DNA of 64,000 bases from Bacteriovoracaceae bacterium (GCA_019752535.1 JAIEMA010000064.1:1-64000); one strand, 5' to 3'. Positions 53,908 through 62,896 are shown, numbered from the stretch's first letter. Made by a program: numbers and translations. The notes: generated from the letters alone by a model not told the origin.

Positions 53908-54885
53908 ATGAAAATAAGATTGATAATCCTTTGTCTTTTGTATGCACCATTTTTTTACTGCTTAGGGGAGTTTTTTGTTTTAGATAAAAACGTTTCACTC
54001 AAAAGAAAAGATTTCATAATTTTTTTCAATGAAAAGTCACCTTTCATAAATAATCTTAAGAAGTTTTCATATAAATATTATTCACAGTTATCTCCATCAA
54101 AAATTTCTACCATCTGTATTGGAGAGGATAAATATCTTTTTTACTGTCCCCAATCAGATGGATTTCCAATTCGGGATATATTTTATGATTCCTTTGAGCA
54201 ATCTCTTGATCAACCGAATGATAAAGTTCTCAAAGCCGTTTTAACCCATCCGAAAACATATTATCTTGATATTCCATCTAAAATTAGAGTCTATTCTGAA
54301 AAGTGGCCTCTTGCTCGAGGTATAATCCATCAATATAATTATGCAGACAGGGCAGAAGAAATGTATTCTAAGTTACTGCAAAATCATTTTTTCTCAATTA
54401 GGGCAAATGAAAAAATTCTGCTGAATTCAAAAGATAAATATATTTACTTTTTTAGAGACACACACTGGACACCAATTGGTGCTTACGTCGTTTTGAAAGC
54501 GATGAATCTGCCTTTTTTTAATGAAGTTCAATTCAAGTTGGGTAAAACTTTAGAGGCTGATCTTGTTGCTATGTCAAACTCACTTATAGGGAGTCAGTTT
54601 GAATATGCAGATAATAAAGTCTTGGTTGAAAATCCGGAGGTAAACGTAAGAGTTTTAAAAAAAGATCGTATAAGAAAATTTCTTAATTCTACCAGCACCG
54701 GTCCAACGATTTTAGTTGTTGGTGACTCATTCAGAGAGTCCTTTAGCGTCGCTCTTTCAGGAATGTCTCGGGTCGTAGATGAGTATCACGTTTCATCATT
54801 TGATGAAAAAATGATCGATATTAAAAAATATGATTATATTTTTGTTCTGAGAGCTGAAAGGTATATTTATAAAAATATCTTATAG
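53908..54885 (+). CDS. AlgJ/AlgX-like SGNH acetyltransferase
   Basis: 325 aa. N-terminal hydrophobic segment MKIRLIILCLLYAPFFYCLG (signal anchor), then a periplasmic domain with FFRDTHWTPIGAY (catalytic Asp-His) near residue 190 and VVGDSFRESFS (Ser nucleophile) near 272, the AlgX/AlgJ layout. It would take acetyl from the MBOAT protein and place it on the polysaccharide. Starts two bases after that gene. Its last codons and stop (54883-54885) lie in copy 2 of the 48-bp repeat. Confidence 0.85.
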   Translation: MKIRLIILCLLYAPFFYCLGEFFVLDKNVSLKRKDFIIFFNEKSPFINNLKKFSYKYYSQLSPSKISTICIGEDKYLFYCPQSDGFPIRDIFYDSFEQSLDQPNDKVLKAVLTHPKTYYLDIPSKIRVYSEKWPLARGIIHQYNYADRAEEMYSKLLQNHFFSIRANEKILLNSKDKYIYFFRDTHWTPIGAYVVLKAMNLPFFNEVQFKLGKTLEADLVAMSNSLIGSQFEYADNKVLVENPEVNVRVLKKDRIRKFLNSTSTGPTILVVGDSFRESFSVALSGMSRVVDEYHVSSFDEKMIDIKKYDYIFVLRAERYIYKNIL

Positions 54886-55464
54886 TTTTGCAAAGACACT
54901 AAAGTAGCAATACTGCTTCATCCTCAATTCAAGAAATTTTGATTTAAGAGGCATGTGAAAATGTTCAATCTGCTTGAATCCAAAAGTCTCAACTGTTTCA
55001 CGTAATTTTTTTTCACTATAAAAAACTTTGTGGTCATGATCCCAGTTATAGCCAGCCGGAGCTGGGACTCCTATCATAAGATAGCCATCTTTCTTTAACA
55101 CACGATGAGATTCTCTGAGGATCTCTGAGGGCTCGCTGATGTGTTCTAAGACATTGTCCATAATGGCACTATCAAAAGTATTTTCTTCAAATGGCCATTT
55201 TTCTGGAACGAAATAGGCTTCAAATCCGAGTTCTTTGCAGTAATTGACATTGAATTCATTGACATCAATGCCTACAGTATTCTTTCTGTAGCTTAGAAAA
55301 CTTCCTGTCCCGCAACCAATATCCAGAGTTTTGCCCTTAAGGCGTGAATTGATACGGGGATAGAGCCATACTTGACGATAAAAATCTCCACGCCAGCTTT
55401 GTTTCAGCAGATAGTGGTGGTATTCAGCTTTAAGCTCTTTGCTCTCTAACTCATTCTTATCCAT
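54880..55464 (-). CDS. Class I SAM methyltransferase
   Basis: 194 aa. LDIGCGTGSFLSYR (SAM site), DSAIMDNVLEHISEPSEILRESHRVLKKDGYLMIGVPA and a C-terminal YCYFSVFAKL. Methyltransf_11-type, probably acting on a lipid-linked or nucleotide sugar. Its 3' end is copy 2 of the 48-bp repeat (54882-54929). Ends tail to tail with the AlgJ-like gene (six-base overlap) and overlaps the Wzx gene upstream by eight bases. Confidence 0.8.
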   Translation of the reverse strand: MDKNELESKELKAEYHHYLLKQSWRGDFYRQVWLYPRINSRLKGKTLDIGCGTGSFLSYRKNTVGIDVNEFNVNYCKELGFEAYFVPEKWPFEENTFDSAIMDNVLEHISEPSEILRESHRVLKKDGYLMIGVPAPAGYNWDHDHKVFYSEKKLRETVETFGFKQIEHFHMPLKSKFLELRMKQYCYFSVFAKL

Positions 55465-56746
55465 AATTCATCCCTTTGAGGTAGCTGCTAAGAACAACAA
55501 GAGCAATGGTCATGAATGATGTCATTAAAGCTAGTTTAGATGAGATCAATCTTTTTTTGTAACAAAATTGAAGATTCAAGACGAGATAAATCCCCTGAAA
55601 GGCCAGATAGGCATACTCAATGGCCTCTCTATTGGCAAATTTTTGAAGTAGAACAAAAGAGAGAATCACATAAAGCGCATTAGAGACGCTATCAAAGAGG
55701 ATGTACTCTTTTCGATAGCTTAAGCCGATCATGGTAAAAATAAAAAACCAGTTTATACAACGGAGCATTTCTGCGACAGAGAAAATGGAAAGGCTTGCCT
55801 GGTATTGCGCAATCTTCTCTCCGAATAAGAGCTTGAGAAAAATGAAATCGAGCGAGTTAAGAAGAATGAGCGCCAAAGCTGTTAAAGGCACAAGGAAGAG
55901 GAAAATTCTTTCACGAAATTGAACATCATTGGGCTTTTCTGAAACGGAAGCGAGATAGTAAGTCCCAAGACCTGAAATGATGGCAAGGGTGAGATAGCTC
56001 ACGAGGCTGAATTCTGCTTCAATCACACCCGTCTCTTGAAGGCCCAGGAAATGAACACTCAAAGATTTAACGATTAAGGGGCACAGAAACCCAATAGCAC
56101 CCGTGAGAATAGTGGCCAGCGAAGTCTTCTCAAAATCAGTGAGGCGTTGAAATTTTTCAGTTAGTCTTAATTCTTCTCTCGAGTAATGCTTCCAAACAAA
56201 AAAACTGATCAAAGCTGAAGCAGAATAGCTCACGAGAAACATCACACCCATCTGGGGCACAAAGAGAAAAGTCACAATCATAACAGCAAAAGGTAAAGCT
56301 TGTAGTAATCCTGAGGTTAGAAGATGTTTCTTAGCTGCTAAAATAAATCTAAAAAAACTGTAGTTCGTGAGTGTGAGAAAAACTAAAGGCGAGAAGAGGA
56401 TGAGATCAAAGAGTTTCATACTACCAAAAAGCGCCAGGGTAATGGGCTTTGAAAAGACAAGAATGACTATGGATAGGAGAATGGCGGCGATCTGAAAGTA
56501 TTTAAAAACTTGAGTGGTGAAAAATTGTTTGTCTTTCGCTTTTGAATAAGTCTCGATGACGGCAAAGCCGTTGCCCCAAGAAAGAAAGACAGTACAAAAT
56601 TGGATAAACTGGCGATAAATACCAAATTCAGCAATCCCTTCTACACCAAGTTGATCAGAGACAAGACGCAAGAGGATAAGGCCAAAGAGAGCTGACAAAG
56701 CAACTCCAGCCCCACTGCGTGCAAAGCTGTTAAGAAAGTCTTTCAT
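55457..56746 (-). CDS. wzx: Polysaccharide flippase (Wzx-like)
   Basis: 429 aa with about twelve membrane helices and the MOP-superfamily start LNSFARSGAGVALSALFGLILLRLVSDQLG. Flips undecaprenyl-linked repeat units. Neighbours on both sides (glycosyltransferase, WbaP-type, ligase-like) make the Wzx role likely. Sequence is too divergent for a sugar specificity call. Confidence 0.82.
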   Translation of the reverse strand: MKDFLNSFARSGAGVALSALFGLILLRLVSDQLGVEGIAEFGIYRQFIQFCTVFLSWGNGFAVIETYSKAKDKQFFTTQVFKYFQIAAILLSIVILVFSKPITLALFGSMKLFDLILFSPLVFLTLTNYSFFRFILAAKKHLLTSGLLQALPFAVMIVTFLFVPQMGVMFLVSYSASALISFFVWKHYSREELRLTEKFQRLTDFEKTSLATILTGAIGFLCPLIVKSLSVHFLGLQETGVIEAEFSLVSYLTLAIISGLGTYYLASVSEKPNDVQFRERIFLFLVPLTALALILLNSLDFIFLKLLFGEKIAQYQASLSIFSVAEMLRCINWFFIFTMIGLSYRKEYILFDSVSNALYVILSFVLLQKFANREAIEYAYLAFQGIYLVLNLQFCYKKRLISSKLALMTSFMTIALVVLSSYLKGMNYG

Positions 56747-57536
56747 TCGTCTCTTTCATGAAGTGATCTGAATAAACACCGTACTTTTGAAAATAATAAG
56801 CGGTGGAGAGCATATGAATCTTAAATATATGCATACTCTTATAACCGGCGCGCCCCCAAGCATGATAAGCAGTCAGTTCTCCAAAGACGGTATTGGTGCC
56901 GTTCGTTTCAAAGTGACAGCGACGTGAGAGATCAATATCTTCAAAATAGAGAAAGATACCTTCATCAAATCCACCGAGCTGCTCGAAGAGATCGCGGCGG
57001 AAAACCATAAACGATCCGCCGATACTAGGGCAGATAAAATCTTTGGTTTTATCAACATACATGAGGGTGTAGGGGTGAGTTTCGGGTTTATAGATTTTAA
57101 GTTTTTGAAAGATAAATCGCTGAGCAATATCCCAAAGGCTTGGGAGAAGACGATGCATATCCTGCGTTGATCCATCCGGATTTAAAAGACGGACACTGGA
57201 TAAGCCAATTTCAGGCTTAGCATCCATGCGCTCTTTAATTTTTTTCAAAAAGTAAGGATCTTCAAAATAAATGTCTGGGTTAACGACAAAAAAGTAGCTC
57301 GATTCTTTGGCTCTTTTGAAATTGCGATTGTGCGCGCTTCCGTAGCCCAGGTTTCTAATCTCTTTTTCATAACTAATATTCAAACCTGGGTATTCAATTT
57401 TATTTCTTGAAAAGGAATTATCCCAAACCAAGATCTCAAAACTCACGTCTTTTTGAAGAGAGATTGAGTGGAATAATTTATTGAGATCTTCAAAATTTGG
57501 ATTATAAACAACAAGTGAAATGGTGAAGTCCAACAT
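56730..57536 (-). CDS. Family 2 glycosyltransferase (rhamnosyltransferase-like)
   Basis: 268 aa. VVYNPNFEDLNKLFHSI, LVWDNSFSRNK, NLGYGSAHNRNFKRA, FVVNPDIYFEDP and GGSFMVFRRDLFEQLGGFDEGIFLYFEDIDLSRR are typical of WbbL-type rhamnosyltransferases. dTDP-rhamnose is made by the rfb genes of this window. Overlaps the Wzx start by 17 bases. Confidence 0.87.
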   Translation of the reverse strand: MLDFTISLVVYNPNFEDLNKLFHSISLQKDVSFEILVWDNSFSRNKIEYPGLNISYEKEIRNLGYGSAHNRNFKRAKESSYFFVVNPDIYFEDPYFLKKIKERMDAKPEIGLSSVRLLNPDGSTQDMHRLLPSLWDIAQRFIFQKLKIYKPETHPYTLMYVDKTKDFICPSIGGSFMVFRRDLFEQLGGFDEGIFLYFEDIDLSRRCHFETNGTNTVFGELTAYHAWGRAGYKSMHIFKIHMLSTAYYFQKYGVYSDHFMKETNERLS

Positions 57537-57546
57537 CTGCTAGTCC

Positions 57547-58887
57547 TTAGTAAGCATTCTTATTAATGAAGCCTTTCCAGAAGGTCATAATAATAATCCA
57601 TAGATCCATCCAAATGGACCAATTCTTAATGTAGTACAAATCGCACTCAATTCTTTTTTCAATGGAGGTGTCGCCTCGCCAGCCATTAATTTGCGCCCAT
57701 CCTGTGATCCCAGCTTTCATCTTGTGTCTGAGCATGTAAGTGGGAATTGACTGCTTAAACTCATTCACAAAAACAGGACGCTCTGGCCGCGGTCCCACTA
57801 AACTCATATCACCTATGATGACGTTAAAGAGTTGCGGGAGTTCATCTAGAGATGTTTTACGGATAATTTTCCCAATCGGTGTGACTCGGGGATCATCTTT
57901 CACAGTCCACGTCTCTTTATTGGAATTTCCCACAGTCATGGAGCGAAATTTCCACATTTTAAATTCTCGACCATCAAGTCCCATGCGCACTTGACCATAG
58001 AGAATGGGCCCCTTTGAAGTGAGCTTCACTAACAAGGCTAAAAGTAGAAGGAGAGGAGAGATGAGAAGCACTCCAAAAGTACAAAGGATGAGGTCAAAAG
58101 ATCTCTTAATGATGACACTGCTACTCTTTAAATTGGGCTCATTCACAAGAATAGCAGGTATTCCATTGATGATGTCGACGAGCTGGTAGCCCACAAAAGC
58201 ATTGGAGAGATCTGGAAGGACAATAATTTCAATAAGTGTGTTGTTCAAATCAATCAAGATTTTATTCACAATAGGATAATTTTGATTTTCAACACCAAAG
58301 ACAATGATATCTGGCTTTATTTTTTCAATCTCTAATAGATTGAGTCCATGAAGTTCTTCTTTGGTTTTAAGCCATGTCTTAATTTTGAATCCAAACTCAG
58401 GGTTGCGAGAGACTTTTTTGGCATAAGTTTGGATTTGCTCAGAGTTTCCAATAAGTAAGCACTGCTTTGAATGACTTCCGTCTTGGCGAATTTTTCTTAA
58501 GAGTCTTCGAAAGCTCAGTTTAAAACCAGTGAGTAACGTGCTTGAGATCAAGAAATGCGAGATCATGAACAAACGAGAGAGCTTGTATTCAGACAGGAAG
58601 TAGCTGATCACAATAAAAATTAAAAACGCGAGAGTGTTCGCTTTGAGAAGTGTAAAAATGTCGCGCTCAAGAGAGGTGAGTGATTTTGTAGAATACACTC
58701 CACGACTTCTGAAATAGTAATAATTCAAAAAAGTCAGCAGGATTGAAAATTTAAAATACCAATCAAATAATCCCTGTTGGGCATCAAGAAGATTACTTTC
58801 AAACCGCAAGAAATAACAAATCCACCAAGAAATATTGATGAGTAAAAGATCAGTGATCTTATTGGTGATTCCTAGACTGCGGTTCAT
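57547..58887 (-). CDS. Polyprenyl-phosphate glycosylphosphotransferase (WbaP/WcaJ family)
   Basis: 446 aa. Four to five N-terminal membrane helices, a CoA-binding-like middle domain, a further hydrophobic segment near 270 and the cytoplasmic catalytic domain with MGLDGREFKMWKFRSM, TSLDELPQLFNVI and GDMSLVGPRPERP (Asp-Glu and PRP motifs). It starts the repeat unit by placing a sugar phosphate on undecaprenyl phosphate. The gene lies at the head of the minus-strand assembly block, 10 bases before the rhamnosyltransferase. Confidence 0.92.
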   Translation of the reverse strand: MNRSLGITNKITDLLLINISWWICYFLRFESNLLDAQQGLFDWYFKFSILLTFLNYYYFRSRGVYSTKSLTSLERDIFTLLKANTLAFLIFIVISYFLSEYKLSRLFMISHFLISSTLLTGFKLSFRRLLRKIRQDGSHSKQCLLIGNSEQIQTYAKKVSRNPEFGFKIKTWLKTKEELHGLNLLEIEKIKPDIIVFGVENQNYPIVNKILIDLNNTLIEIIVLPDLSNAFVGYQLVDIINGIPAILVNEPNLKSSSVIIKRSFDLILCTFGVLLISPLLLLLALLVKLTSKGPILYGQVRMGLDGREFKMWKFRSMTVGNSNKETWTVKDDPRVTPIGKIIRKTSLDELPQLFNVIIGDMSLVGPRPERPVFVNEFKQSIPTYMLRHKMKAGITGWAQINGWRGDTSIEKRIECDLYYIKNWSIWMDLWIIIMTFWKGFINKNAY

Positions 58888-58899
58888 GAATGCAGGTTA

Positions 58900-60069
58900 C
58901 TAAATACGCTTTGCGGCGTCTACCTTGATGGCCAAACTTAACGCATATAGAAAAAAGATCATAGAGGCGTTATTCGCATCAAAGGTAACTTCAAATTGAC
59001 TTGAGATGACAAATGCCACGCCGAAGGGAAAGACGAGTGCTCTCACCAGACCACCGGCTTTGAAGACTTCCATAGCCCAGCTGATCACCCATCCTAAAAA
59101 GGCGATGAGTCCTAGGATGCCTGTGCCAGAAGCCACTTCTAAAAATAAATTGTGGGCATGAGCATCGTTATAAAATTTTGCATCTAAGTCATATTCAGTT
59201 TTGATTCGATTCAACTGTGAATGAAAGTTCGATAATCCCCAGCCTAAAACAGGTTTTTCTTGAGTAGCGATCATCGCCGCTTTCCACTGACTTCTTCTCA
59301 TATAGTCAGACTTGTTATTCTTACTCATAAGAAAGCGTGAATTATAATTTCCTGAACCAAAGAGATAAATCCCTACCAAGCACGCGACACCAAAGGCGGC
59401 AAGGCCTCCTAAAGTTAGACCAAGTTTTGGTTTAAAGTAGTAAAGAACAAAGGGAAGCCCGCAGAGGAATCCAAGAAGGGCACCACGAGTGTATGTCACA
59501 TACATTCCCGCAAATCCTAGGATCAAAGCTGGAATGGCCAATTTCCAATTAAACCAATTTTTCAATTTCTCACGATGAAGAATACATCCAAGCACAACGA
59601 GAAGGAGCATCGCTGAGCCGTAGCCGTATCTTAAGGTTGGAGTAAGTCCTCTGGCTCTCGGGGCTCCAGTTGAAAGGAGCATGTAAAGAGCGTAGCTACC
59701 GGATATAATGATGCTAGCGAGAAATGAGTTCGAGAGTATCTTTTTGGTTTTATCCGTTGCCAGTGGCAGCCAAGCTTTTAAAACAAAAATTCCACCGAAG
59801 CCAAAAATAAAATACTTAAGTCGTCCATAATTCTTGGATGGAGAGGGGAGCAATGAGTGATTGGTGAGAAGGCTTAATAGAGCAATTATTGTAAAGGCGA
59901 CGAGAAACCATGCGCTTGTGGGAAGCTTAAATGATCTATTTTTGATGTTCACAAAAAGAAAATAGGCCAACGGAATAGTAAAAAGAATTTGATAAGCAGA
60001 GAGGACAGTGACTGAAGTGAGTAGACCAGTGGCCAGAAAAAAGAGCGAGAGAGAAATTAACTGAATCAT
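58900..60069 (-). CDS. O-antigen ligase/polymerase (WaaL/Wzy family)
   Basis: 389 aa with about ten membrane helices. The periplasmic Wzy_C-type region shows GWGLSNFHSQ and NDAHAHNLFLEVASGTGILGLIAFLG, the pattern of O-antigen ligases and polymerases with the functional His. It polymerises repeat units or joins them to lipid A-core or another acceptor; the two roles cannot be told apart here. 12 bases before the WbaP-type gene on the same strand. Confidence 0.85.
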   Translation of the reverse strand: MIQLISLSLFFLATGLLTSVTVLSAYQILFTIPLAYFLFVNIKNRSFKLPTSAWFLVAFTIIALLSLLTNHSLLPSPSKNYGRLKYFIFGFGGIFVLKAWLPLATDKTKKILSNSFLASIIISGSYALYMLLSTGAPRARGLTPTLRYGYGSAMLLLVVLGCILHREKLKNWFNWKLAIPALILGFAGMYVTYTRGALLGFLCGLPFVLYYFKPKLGLTLGGLAAFGVACLVGIYLFGSGNYNSRFLMSKNNKSDYMRRSQWKAAMIATQEKPVLGWGLSNFHSQLNRIKTEYDLDAKFYNDAHAHNLFLEVASGTGILGLIAFLGWVISWAMEVFKAGGLVRALVFPFGVAFVISSQFEVTFDANNASMIFFLYALSLAIKVDAAKRI

Positions 60070-60079
60070 TCTTATACCT

Positions 60080-60565
60080 TTAAATTCTTTTTACAATCTG
60101 ATCAATAAGCCACATCTCGTTTGGTTTTGTAAGAGCAAAGATGAGCTGGCGAGTGAGACGCTTACTTGAAATGAGGCTCACTTCGATGATGGCCGACTTA
60201 TCTTCAATTTTTGAATGTGTGATCGTGTAGGAATCGAAATCGAGTAGCGCTTTCCAGATGTCTTCTGAGAGATAGGGACGAATAAGGGCCTTATCTCTTA
60301 ATTGTGTCTGAAGCCTTGAAGTCATAAATTGCCAAGCCGCTATTTGGCCCGAGTCTTTTTTAGGGATATCCATATTTCTCATCGAATACAGAATCACCTG
60401 AACGACTTCCTTTGCGTCATAGCGCTCAGAAGGATGAGGAAGAGTCACATCAATTTTTGAATCCGTTTCATTAATCGTTTTTTGAGTCATCGAACGGATA
60501 AGAAAATACTGAGCCGTAAAGACAATCAGGAGAGTAGGAATCATGATTTTGAGATTACTTTTCAC
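60080..60565 (-). CDS. Membrane-anchored small protein, possible NTF2-like (DUF4864-type)
   Basis: 161 aa. One N-terminal membrane helix (7-25), remainder likely periplasmic. IAAWQFMTSRLQTQLRDKALIRPYLSEDIW followed by beta-strands and a final MWLIDQIVKRI recall DUF4864/NTF2-like domains, but I am not certain. First gene of the minus-strand block ending at Wzx, so it may assist assembly. Divergent from mazE. Confidence 0.55.
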   Translation of the reverse strand: MKSNLKIMIPTLLIVFTAQYFLIRSMTQKTINETDSKIDVTLPHPSERYDAKEVVQVILYSMRNMDIPKKDSGQIAAWQFMTSRLQTQLRDKALIRPYLSEDIWKALLDFDSYTITHSKIEDKSAIIEVSLISSKRLTRQLIFALTKPNEMWLIDQIVKRI

Positions 60566-60610
60566 CTCTCTATGAAGGCCTAAAAAGGGGGCTCAGGCAA
60601 GTATTTGGGG

Positions 60611-60646
60611 TTGATTTTTGTGTTATAACGTGTTATAACACAAAAA
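60611..60646 (+). promoter_or_regulatory. mazE operator-promoter; predicted leaderless transcript
   Basis: Near-perfect palindrome TTTTTGTGTTATAAC-GT-GTTATAACACAAAAA at 60615-60646. A promoter lies in it: -35 TTGATT (60611-60616), 17-base spacer, -10 TATAAC (60634-60639). The expected start of transcription, about seven bases on, coincides with the A of the mazE ATG at 60646, and there is no ribosome site. MazE/MazF binding to the palindrome would block RNA polymerase. Confidence 0.7.
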
Positions 60647-60885
60647 TGGGTGCACTAAAACTACAAAAAATTGGCAATTCTCTCGGGTTTAGAATCTCAA
60701 AGTCAGATCTTGAGAAAGCAGGCTTTGATACAAATTGCGAATATGAATTAATCGCTGAGAAAGGGGTTATCATCCTGGTCAACAAGCGATCCCCACCATC
60801 AAAATGGAAATTTCCTCAATCGAAAATAGAGCCTGAAGATGTGGAGTGGTTAGATGCAAAACTCAGCGAAATACCAAAGAGGTGA
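60646..60885 (+). CDS. mazE: MazE antitoxin (AbrB/SpoVT fold)
   Basis: 79 aa. LQKIGNSLGFRISKSDLEKAGF is the swapped-hairpin DNA-binding motif of MazE/AbrB proteins; the C-terminal tail KWKFPQSKIEPEDVEWLDAKLSE is the disordered toxin-binding part. No Shine-Dalgarno sequence is found, see the promoter entry. Overlaps mazF by 32 bases. Confidence 0.9.
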   Translation: MGALKLQKIGNSLGFRISKSDLEKAGFDTNCEYELIAEKGVIILVNKRSPPSKWKFPQSKIEPEDVEWLDAKLSEIPKR

Positions 60886-61189
60886 TGTCTGGGAAGTGAT
60901 TCTTGATCCGACAAAGGGATCTGAGCAGCGGGGCACACGACCCTGTGTCGTTGTCTCTCATGAAGTGATGAACTCAGCACTTACAACTCTAGTCATGGTC
61001 CCGCTTTCGACAAAAATAAAAGAATGGCCCACAAGAGTTGATATAAAATTTTTAGAAAAACCAGGCCAAGCTCTTTGCGAACAAATAAGAACAGTAAGCC
61101 AAGATAGACTCACAAAAAAACTTGGTGAGTTAAATTTAAAAGAAATAGCTGAAGTAAGAATAGTCCTTCGCCAAATGTTTTTTGATTAA
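60854..61189 (+). CDS. mazF: MazF toxin (endoribonuclease)
   Basis: 111 aa. YQRGDVWEVILDPTKGSEQRGTRPCVVVSH in outline is the MazF/PemK start, with catalytic Arg; MVPLSTKIKEWPTRV and CEQIRTVSQDRLTKKLGELN follow. It cuts single-stranded RNA at specific short sites when not bound by MazE. Long overlap with mazE; the ribosome site is within the antitoxin gene. Ends tail to tail with ppk2. Confidence 0.93.
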   Translation: MQNSAKYQRGDVWEVILDPTKGSEQRGTRPCVVVSHEVMNSALTTLVMVPLSTKIKEWPTRVDIKFLEKPGQALCEQIRTVSQDRLTKKLGELNLKEIAEVRIVLRQMFFD

Positions 61190-61896
61190 TTCTTAAATAA
61201 CTCCCTCGTGAGCTTATCGATGCGCTTCTGTCTCATTTTTTTCGGAAAGTAAGCCTTAAGTGGCGCCAGCTCTTTTGTCACAATTTTTAAAACCTCAAGT
61301 CGCGCTTTCGCCTTATCGTTACTATCCACAATGTGCCAGCCCGGGCATTTTTTAAACATCACACTGCTGGCCTTGGTATAGGCATCCCATTTCCTGCGAT
61401 TTCTCACATCTTCTTCTGTGATTTTCCAATTTTTAAAGGGGTCTTCAAGGCGATCTTTAAATCGCTTAAGTTGCTCATCTTTAGAAACAGAAAGAAAGAT
61501 TTTAACAAATAAAATGCCATCATCCTTCATCATTTGCTCGAATTGATTAATCTCAACATAGGCTTCTTTGATTCGTGATTCACTGGCGAGATTTTCTACC
61601 TTTTCAACCAACACCCTTCCATACCAGGAGCGATCAAAAACCACCATATTGCCGGCTTCAGGGAGAAATTTCCAGAAGCGCTGAAGGTAATGCTGGCCTG
61701 CTTCGACAGGAGTCGGCTTGCCGATGGGAACAACCAGGCAGCTTCGTGGATCAAGGGTTTCCGTCAGGTGACGAATGCAAGTCCCTTTTCCTGCTGCATC
61801 GAATCCCTCGAGGGCAATAACCACTCTTTTTTGGGCGATGAAGGCCGCTTGCTGGTAGCGGAGCATGAGAAGCTTGAGATCTTCCATTGTCTTCAT
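61186..61896 (-). CDS. ppk2: Polyphosphate kinase 2 family protein
   Basis: 236 aa single-domain PPK2. Walker A VIALEGFDAAGKGT, then PIGKPTPVEAGQHYLQRFWKFLPEAG, Walker B VVFDRSWYGRVLVEKVE and lid module KITEEDVRNRRKWDAYTKA. Transfers phosphate between polyphosphate and nucleotides. Slightly shorter than many PPK2 enzymes but complete in motifs. Monocistronic by position; not linked to glycan synthesis. Confidence 0.93.
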   Translation of the reverse strand: MKTMEDLKLLMLRYQQAAFIAQKRVVIALEGFDAAGKGTCIRHLTETLDPRSCLVVPIGKPTPVEAGQHYLQRFWKFLPEAGNMVVFDRSWYGRVLVEKVENLASESRIKEAYVEINQFEQMMKDDGILFVKIFLSVSKDEQLKRFKDRLEDPFKNWKITEEDVRNRRKWDAYTKASSVMFKKCPGWHIVDSNDKAKARLEVLKIVTKELAPLKAYFPKKMRQKRIDKLTRELFKN

Positions 61897-61987
61897 AAAT
61901 AATCCTTAAAATAATGAATGCATCACTTTGACTTGTCTAGGTTGTCATATAATATCTTATAGATCCAAGCCTTTTGAGAGAGATCTT

Positions 61988-62896
61988 ATGAAGAAAAAAT
62001 TTATTCTCGTAAACGTTTCTGGCATTGGAGATATTGTTTCGAGTTTGATAGTCGCTAATCCACTTCTTAAACTTGGCACTGTGGCCATCGTCATTCCTAA
62101 AAATTTTAAAGGTCTATTAGCCGACACTGATTTTATCGAATTCACTGACAATCAAATTCCTGAAGAAGAATTTGATGTTCTTATTGATTTAACTTCAAAT
62201 ACACAGAGTCGATCTCTCACAAAAAAAATTAAAGCAAACTTTAAGCTAGGGAGAAGTAAAAACTTCTGGCATAAAATTAAATTCTCTCAAATCTATCATA
62301 AGATGGTTCCCAAATACCCCACTTCTGATCACATCACTTGGGACTTTAAGCCTATTCTTGATTACTTAAAAATTGAATTGAGCAATACAACCTATTTGAG
62401 CACTACTTTAAAAGCCGAAGAGAAAGAAGTTTGTATTCACATCGGTGCAGATAAAGAGATTCGAAGAATTCCCATTCAATTAATCGTAAAATGTTGTGAG
62501 TATTTTCAAGAGAGAAAAATCCCTGTTCGAATCATTGGAATAGAGCAGGAGATTGTGAATGAAGTGTTGGAGCGAACAAACGCTTATCCCCTATACGAGA
62601 AAGGGAGTTTATCAGATGTAAAACGTTGGTTAAATAACTCGATAATAACCGTTGCATCGGATAGTGGTCTTTTTCATTTAGCAAGCTCTCTGAATAAAAA
62701 ATCAATCGGATTGTATGGGCCAAATACTTACAAACGATCTGGATCAGTGAATCCAAATGCTCAAGTGCTTGAGCTCGATTATGATTGTCGCCCCTGTAAT
62801 CAGAATGTTGCCTGTCCTTATGAGAACAAGTGCATGAAGGATATAACTTGGGAAAGTTTGAAAGCGAAGATTGAAGAAATGATGGGGACCAAGTAG
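61988..62896 (+). CDS. Family 9 glycosyltransferase (heptosyltransferase-like)
   Basis: About 302 aa from ATG 61988 (GAGAG upstream; a longer frame opens at 61928). KFILVNVSGIGDIVSSLIVANPLLK at the N-terminus and VASDSGLFHLASSLNKKSIGLYGPNTYKRSGS near 240 are GT9 hallmarks; a late Cys group DCRPCNQNVACPYENKCM matches the heptosyltransferase-type C-terminus. Likely adds a heptose or related sugar to LPS core. Single gene between ppk2 and ugd. Confidence 0.85.
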   Translation: MKKKFILVNVSGIGDIVSSLIVANPLLKLGTVAIVIPKNFKGLLADTDFIEFTDNQIPEEEFDVLIDLTSNTQSRSLTKKIKANFKLGRSKNFWHKIKFSQIYHKMVPKYPTSDHITWDFKPILDYLKIELSNTTYLSTTLKAEEKEVCIHIGADKEIRRIPIQLIVKCCEYFQERKIPVRIIGIEQEIVNEVLERTNAYPLYEKGSLSDVKRWLNNSIITVASDSGLFHLASSLNKKSIGLYGPNTYKRSGSVNPNAQVLELDYDCRPCNQNVACPYENKCMKDITWESLKAKIEEMMGTK

